Below are positions 60,274 to 64,000 of a stretch of 64,000 bases of DNA, piece by piece. The notes beneath the pieces were generated by a model that was not told the origin of the DNA, made no database searches, and saw only the letters and a program-made list of their open reading frames with translations. The position numbers and the translations under genes are program-made. Origin of the DNA: Mucilaginibacter flavus. Lineage in GTDB: Bacteria; Bacteroidota; Bacteroidia; Sphingobacteriales; Sphingobacteriaceae. The DNA is taken from NCBI RefSeq assembly GCF_030409315.1, contig NZ_JAUFPS010000028.1, positions 418,183 through 482,182 on the forward strand. The letters run 5' to 3'. The stretch's first letter is position 1. The number at the start of each line of letters is the position of its first letter.

Positions 60274-61131
60274 TTACTCTTCTGTTTCAGCAGGTGCTTC
60301 GGCATCAGCCTCGGCTACTACGTCTGCAACTTCAGCAGTTTTTCTTGCTCTTTTACCGTCTTCGCTACGATCTTTAACTTCAGGAGCATCAGCTTTTGAT
60401 TTAGCAGCAACTGCTTCTTTCTCAGCTTCGTCTTCTTTATCGCGTTTGCGTTCTTCTAAACCTTCTTCAATCGCTTTGATGATGATGCTGGTAATCAATG
60501 AAATTGATTTGGTAGCGTCGTCATTCGCAGGGATAGGGAAATCGATGTTTGAAGGATCAGAGTTGGTATCAACCATAGCAAATGTAGGGATGTTCAACTT
60601 CAAAGCTTCAGATACAGCGATATGCTCTTTCTTAACGTCGATTAAAAATAATGCTGCAGGTAAACGGTTCAAATCAGCTATACCGCCTAAAAGGGTTTCC
60701 AATTTGATACGCTCACGTTGTATCATCAGTCTTTCTTTTTTAGAAAGGTTGCTGTAAGTACCGTCTTTAGTCAATTTATCGATGTTTGACATCTTTTTGA
60801 TCGACTTACGTACAGTTGCAAAGTTGGTTAACATACCACCTAACCAACGCTCGGTGATGTATGGCATGTTTACGCTTTTTGCATAATCAGCAACGATATC
60901 TTTCGCTTGTTTCTTTGTAGCTACGAATAATACCTTACGGCCCGATTTTACAATTTGTTTGATAGCTGCAGCAGCTTCTTCAACCTTGGTTAAGGTTTTA
61001 TTTAAATCTATAATGTGGATACCATTACGCTCCATGAAAATGTACTGTGACATTTTCGGGTCCCATTTGCGGGTAAGGTGACCAAAGTGTACACCAGCGT
61101 CCAGTAAATCCTGATAAGTTGTTCTTGCCAT
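60274..61131 (-). CDS. rpsB: 30S ribosomal protein S2
   Basis: 285 residues: RTTYQDLLDAGVHFGHLTRKWDPKMSQYIFMERNGIHIIDLNKT, YITERWLGGMLTNFATVRKSI, and IPTFAMVDTNSDPSNIDFPIPANDDA are S2 signatures. The last 60 residues are an acidic Ala/Glu/Lys-rich extension (ending EADAEAPAETEE). It has a strong Shine-Dalgarno AGGAGGA (61139-61145), unusual for the window. Third gene of the cluster, 18 bp after rpsI. Confidence 0.97.
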   Translation of the reverse strand: MARTTYQDLLDAGVHFGHLTRKWDPKMSQYIFMERNGIHIIDLNKTLTKVEEAAAAIKQIVKSGRKVLFVATKKQAKDIVADYAKSVNMPYITERWLGGMLTNFATVRKSIKKMSNIDKLTKDGTYSNLSKKERLMIQRERIKLETLLGGIADLNRLPAALFLIDVKKEHIAVSEALKLNIPTFAMVDTNSDPSNIDFPIPANDDATKSISLITSIIIKAIEEGLEERKRDKEDEAEKEAVAAKSKADAPEVKDRSEDGKRARKTAEVADVVAEADAEAPAETEE

Positions 61132-61138
61132 TTTGTTG

Positions 61139-61145
61139 TCCTCCT
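61139..61145 (-). promoter_or_regulatory. Shine-Dalgarno site of rpsB
   Basis: AGGAGGA on the minus strand, 7 nt before the rpsB ATG. Most genes in the window have no such site; rpsI has a weaker one (AAAGGAG, 61544-61550). Confidence 0.7.
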
Positions 61146-61149
61146 GTGA

Positions 61150-61536
61150 TTAACGTTTACTGAATTGGAATCTCTTACGTGCTTTCCTGCGTCCTGGTTT
61201 TTTACGCTCAACCATACGGTCATCACGTGTCATTAAGCCTTTAGCGCGTAATGCAGGTTTCTTATCAGCATCCAGTTCAACAATGGCTTTCGCGATAGCT
61301 AAACGAACAGCTTCTGCCTGTCCTTTTACACCACCACCTGCAACGTTTACTTTAACATCGTATTTTCCGGTGCTACCAGAAACTTCGGTGCTTTGAGTAA
61401 CAATGTACTGCAATGGCAATGTTGGGAAATACTCTTTGTAATCTTTACCGTTAACCACGATAGCACCATTTCCTTCTGAAAGGTAGATGCGGGCAACGGC
61501 TGTTTTTCTTCTGCCTGAAGTGTTAGTTGTTGGCAT
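61150..61536 (-). CDS. rpsI: 30S ribosomal protein S9
   Basis: 128 residues. TSGRRKTAVARIYLSEGNGAIVVNGKDYKEYFP, GGGVKGQAEAVRLAIAKAIVE and the basic C-terminus ending RKARKRFQFSKR are S9 signatures; the tail reaches the P site. 26 bp after rplM. Confidence 0.97.
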   Translation of the reverse strand: MPTTNTSGRRKTAVARIYLSEGNGAIVVNGKDYKEYFPTLPLQYIVTQSTEVSGSTGKYDVKVNVAGGGVKGQAEAVRLAIAKAIVELDADKKPALRAKGLMTRDDRMVERKKPGRRKARKRFQFSKR

Positions 61537-61562
61537 TTCTTTTCTCCTTTAAAATTAAAAAG

Positions 61563-62000
61563 TTAAATGGTTGTTGGGTTTTGTGCTGCATGAGGATGCT
61601 CAGAACCTGCATATACATACAGATTACCAAATAATGCTTTGCCCAAACGACTTTTAGGTAACATACCACGAACCGCTTTTTCAATTACGCGATTTGGATG
61701 TTTCGCCATTAACTCCTTAGGAGAAATGAAACGCTGACCACCTGGGTAACCAGTGTAAGAAACATATTGCTTAGCGCTAAATTTGTTTCCGGTCAACTTT
61801 ACCTTGTCTGCATTGATAACTATCACATTATCACCGCAGTCTACGTTCGGGGTGAAATCTGGCTTGGTTTTTCCACGAATGATCATTGCGATCTTTGTAG
61901 ACAAGCGCCCCAAAATCTCGCCTTGTGCGTCAACAACAACCCATTGTTTGTTAACGGTTTTTTTGTTGGCTGAGACAGTTTTGTAACTTAACGTATTCAC
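61563..62000 (-). CDS. rplM: 50S ribosomal protein L13
   Basis: 145 residues. QWVVVDAQGEILGRLSTKIAMIIRGK, YVSYTGYPGGQRFISPKELMAKHPNRVIEKAVRGMLPKSRLG and LYVYAGSEHPHAAQNP are L13 motifs. The start codon appears to be GTG (62000). It leads the ribosomal cluster and has a strong promoter just upstream. Confidence 0.96.
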   Translation of the reverse strand: MNTLSYKTVSANKKTVNKQWVVVDAQGEILGRLSTKIAMIIRGKTKPDFTPNVDCGDNVIVINADKVKLTGNKFSAKQYVSYTGYPGGQRFISPKELMAKHPNRVIEKAVRGMLPKSRLGKALFGNLYVYAGSEHPHAAQNPTTI

Positions 62001-62039
62001 TTGCTTTAAATTAAATTGTTTAAACGTTTATTATACCCC

Positions 62040-62049
62040 GCATTTTCGG
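62040..62049 (-). promoter_or_regulatory. Short hairpin at the 5' end of the rplM mRNA
   Basis: In the minus-strand RNA, CCCGAAAATGCGGG folds into a 4-bp GC stem with a 6-nt loop, right at the predicted start site. It could be a stabilising 5' hairpin or part of a ribosomal-protein leader. Confidence 0.35.
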
Positions 62050-62054
62050 GACTG

Positions 62055-62085
62055 CAAAGATACAGCTATTTATTTTATTAACAAA
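62055..62085 (-). promoter_or_regulatory. Consensus promoter of the rplM-rpsI-rpsB-tsf cluster
   Basis: On the minus strand TTTG (62085-62082), exactly 19 nt, then TATCTTTG (62062-62055). This is a perfect match to the Bacteroidota primary sigma factor consensus TTTG-N19-TAnnTTTG. Start predicted near 62048. Confidence 0.85.
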
Positions 62086-62451
62086 TAGTTTTGCACTAAT
62101 TTTCAATTTGTTATTGTTACTGGTGCTGAGGCGGTTAATGAGTGGTGTTTTTGTTGACAAGTTATTGGCAGTGTAGCCGCTTAACGCTACATGTTGAATC
62201 CTTAAAAAATACAAAATTACGCACCTCAGTCTATATCTTTTGGTGTCACAACATTACCACTACTGAAAATCAGCCCTCAAAAGCGCTTTGATGGATTTTC
62301 CGGTGTTTCGTTTTCTGTGTGTTGCTGTTGCGTTTTTGTTGCACTTGTTGCGAACGCAACACTTTTGAAAAACATTTAAAAAGTGTTAATTCTTTATTCT
62401 GATACTTTGTTTCGCTTATATTAGCAACAAACTATTGTAAGCCCCTAAATA
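62086..62451. other. Divergent spacer between rplM and the outer-membrane protein gene
   Basis: No gene is seen. A GTTGCG-rich patch (62329-62361) includes GTTGCGAACGCAAC, a perfect palindrome near 62348-62361. The plus-strand promoter for the Omp85-like gene should be near 62400-62440 but has no consensus match. Confidence 0.45.
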
Positions 62452-63741
62452 ATGACACTTACACGCAGGTTTACGCTTGCCTTATCTTTTCTTGTGCTAT
62501 CTTCAACCGTATTATTTGCCCAAAATAAGGTAAGTATAGAGGATTCATTGAAAAACCAGGTAGACGCCAGCAGCCTGCTAAATTCTCTTTTCAGCAAAAA
62601 AAGGCTAACCGAAAAAAAGGATACTACACAGTCCGAAAAAAAGTTTTTTTTTGCTGTGTTACCGTCAGCCGCTTATAATCCCAGTGTGGGCTTTGCCATC
62701 GGGGCTACCTCCGCGGCGGGCATGTACTTTGGCGATAGGCATAACACCATCTTATCGGTAATGAACGCGGGAGCCTATGTATCTACCAACGGCTTGTCCA
62801 CCCTCGAAATTAAACACAACGCTTTTACCTCCAAAAACATCTGGAATTTACAGGGCACTTTACAGGTTGGCAAAACCATAGCCAAAGATAATGGCCTGGG
62901 TACCGGGCACCGCAGCATAGGCGATGGACCTTTTCACATGGGCGATCAGCATTTTGATGACAACCCCGACGAGTTCCCTATTAAATACACTTACCTTAAA
63001 ATCAACGAACGTGTTTACCGTAAGGTATCTGATCATATTTATATAGGGGCCGGCCTAAGCTTCAATTTTTATGATAACATTACCGACGATCGTAAAAATA
63101 TTCCCGTAACATCAACTCACAATTATCGCTATAGCATTCGCAAGGGGTACTCACCTTATAGCTATAATGCCAACGGTATTTTGGTAAACTTTCAGTACAA
63201 CAGCCGCGACCAGCCCAACCGGGCTTTTAAAGGAATTTACGCCGATTTTATTTTCCGAGCCAACCAGGGTTGGCTGGGCAGTAACCGTAACGCCATACAG
63301 TTAAAAACAGAATTAAGGAAATACTGGAGCCTAAGCACTACCGACCCCGAACATGTGCTGGCTTTTTGGCACTGGGCCACCTATACGGTTTCTGGGTCGG
63401 TACCTTACCTGGAGTTGCCGGGTACCGCGAGTGATGCCTACGGCCGCATTGGCCGGGCCTTTGTTATAGGCCGGTTTAAAGGGCCATCATTTGTTTATAA
63501 CGAAGCCGAGTACCGGTTTCCGATAACCGCCAACAAGTTGTTGAGCGGCGTTGCCTTTGTTAACGTAGAATCGGCCAATAACCAGCGTGATATTAAATTG
63601 TTCAGGTATTGGGAGCCGGGAGCCGGTGCCGGGCTACGCCTGCTATTCAATAAGTTTACCCGCTCAAACATGTGCTTTGATTACGCCCGCGGCGCTTACG
63701 GCTCAAGCGGTTTCTTTTTAGGGCTAAACGAGGTTTTTTAA
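62452..63741 (+). CDS. Omp85/BamA-TamA-like outer-membrane protein
   Basis: 429 residues. Signal peptide ending LFAQ (residue 24), a short Lys/Ser-rich linker without POTRA domains, then a beta-barrel of alternating strands with the surface-antigen (D15/Omp85) end: EAEYRFPITANKLLSGVAFVNVES, EPGAGAGLRLLFNKFTRSNMCFDYARG, closing in the final Phe expected for BAM substrates. It is like the short barrel-only Omp85 relatives of Bacteroidota, role unknown. Confidence 0.86.
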   Translation: MTLTRRFTLALSFLVLSSTVLFAQNKVSIEDSLKNQVDASSLLNSLFSKKRLTEKKDTTQSEKKFFFAVLPSAAYNPSVGFAIGATSAAGMYFGDRHNTILSVMNAGAYVSTNGLSTLEIKHNAFTSKNIWNLQGTLQVGKTIAKDNGLGTGHRSIGDGPFHMGDQHFDDNPDEFPIKYTYLKINERVYRKVSDHIYIGAGLSFNFYDNITDDRKNIPVTSTHNYRYSIRKGYSPYSYNANGILVNFQYNSRDQPNRAFKGIYADFIFRANQGWLGSNRNAIQLKTELRKYWSLSTTDPEHVLAFWHWATYTVSGSVPYLELPGTASDAYGRIGRAFVIGRFKGPSFVYNEAEYRFPITANKLLSGVAFVNVESANNQRDIKLFRYWEPGAGAGLRLLFNKFTRSNMCFDYARGAYGSSGFFLGLNEVF

Positions 63742-63855
63742 CGTGCTGGACTTAGAAGCTGTTTAAAAACGGTTGTGAAAAGATATTATGGTCAAAAAAA
63801 TGTCATTGCTTCGCTAATCCTTCTATTCATGGAATATTCGTTAACATGCTGGCTA

Positions 63856-63997
63856 CGACTCACCCGGTCTACGCTTCGCTGGACCACCCTCTCTCCGGCA
63901 AGCCGCAAAGAGGGTTGAAAAATAGAAACTTCTTACCCCTCTATGCGACGCAGTCGGAGAGAGGGGGAGACGGGCGTAGCCTCGTCGGGGTGAGTCG
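63856..63997. repeat. GACTCACCC...GGGTGAGTC palindromic element, copy B
   Basis: Same family as 45752-45901: GACTCACCC, CTACGCTTCGCTGGACC, CCCTCTCTCCGGC, GCAAAGAGGGTTGA, CCCCTCTATGCGACGCAGTC, GGAGAGAGGG and GGGGTGAGTCG in the same order. Confidence 0.85.
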
Positions 63998-64000
63998 TCT

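Overview
The window looks like chromosomal DNA of a Bacteroidota bacterium, most likely family Sphingobacteriaceae (Mucilaginibacter or Pedobacter-like). Reasons: gldH next to a PSP1/RicT gene and holB, the rplM-rpsI-rpsB-tsf order, promoters of the TTTG-N19-TAnnTTTG type, few Shine-Dalgarno sequences, bacillithiol-type YtxJ, an Omp85-like protein, many lipoproteins and TPR proteins, and spacers full of palindromic repeats. This assignment is inference from gene content; there is no 16S gene here.

Layout. 1-12.2 kb: a Lys/Met-rich gene tail, a membrane protein, a repeat-rich secreted protein, a TPR histidine kinase, a PhyH-type dioxygenase, a double VOC protein, tRNA-Val(UAC), a long non-coding stretch with an orphan terminator, a pair of secreted ferritin-like proteins, a thioredoxin and a Gln-rich secreted protein. 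12.6-18.8 kb: a 2-oxoglutarate oxygenase, an MFS exporter divergent from a LysR regulator plus CPBP protease, an 11-TPR protein and a lipoprotein. 18.9-30.3 kb: housekeeping genes: gldH-ricT-holB, ruvX, a C-terminal protease, murQ, nnr, an ECF sigma/anti-sigma pair and lipA. 30.7-42.4 kb: aminopeptidase P, a TPR membrane protein, ribH, a 36-residue lipoprotein, ytxJ, a GH36 alpha-galactosidase, an AlkA-like glycosylase, a hybrid histidine kinase, and overlapping recO/dgkA. 42.7-56.8 kb: an MMPL/RND exporter, an atypical SDR, ileS-traR/dksA-lspA, a PepSY-like protein, a DUF4407 protein, rhodanese-SPFH genes and a lipocalin. 57-64 kb: pyrH, nagA, the rplM-rpsI-rpsB-tsf ribosomal cluster and an Omp85-like outer-membrane protein.

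Genes that work together: murQ and nagA both serve amino-sugar (peptidoglycan) recycling; holB, ruvX, recO and the AlkA-like gene serve DNA replication and repair; gldH, lspA and the many lipoproteins serve the envelope; the sigma/anti-sigma pair and two sensor kinases provide regulation.

The most unusual content is between the genes. (1) More than a dozen spacers hold short sequences built from imperfect 7-nt units. Each locus uses its own heptamer (GATNTGA, GATTTCG, AGANTCA, TTCGNNN, GNNCTAA, ACTCACT...). Many have a reverse-complement partner 14-130 bp away, and one such tract lies inside the ileS reading frame. (2) Two copies of a 175-221 bp palindromic element carry a compensatory base-pair swap. 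(3) Several further palindromic families (TGTCAT...ATGACA, GACTCACCC...GGGTGAGTC, CTCCCGCGAG...CTCGCGGGAG) recur. No phage, transposase, CRISPR array or classical defence system was seen.
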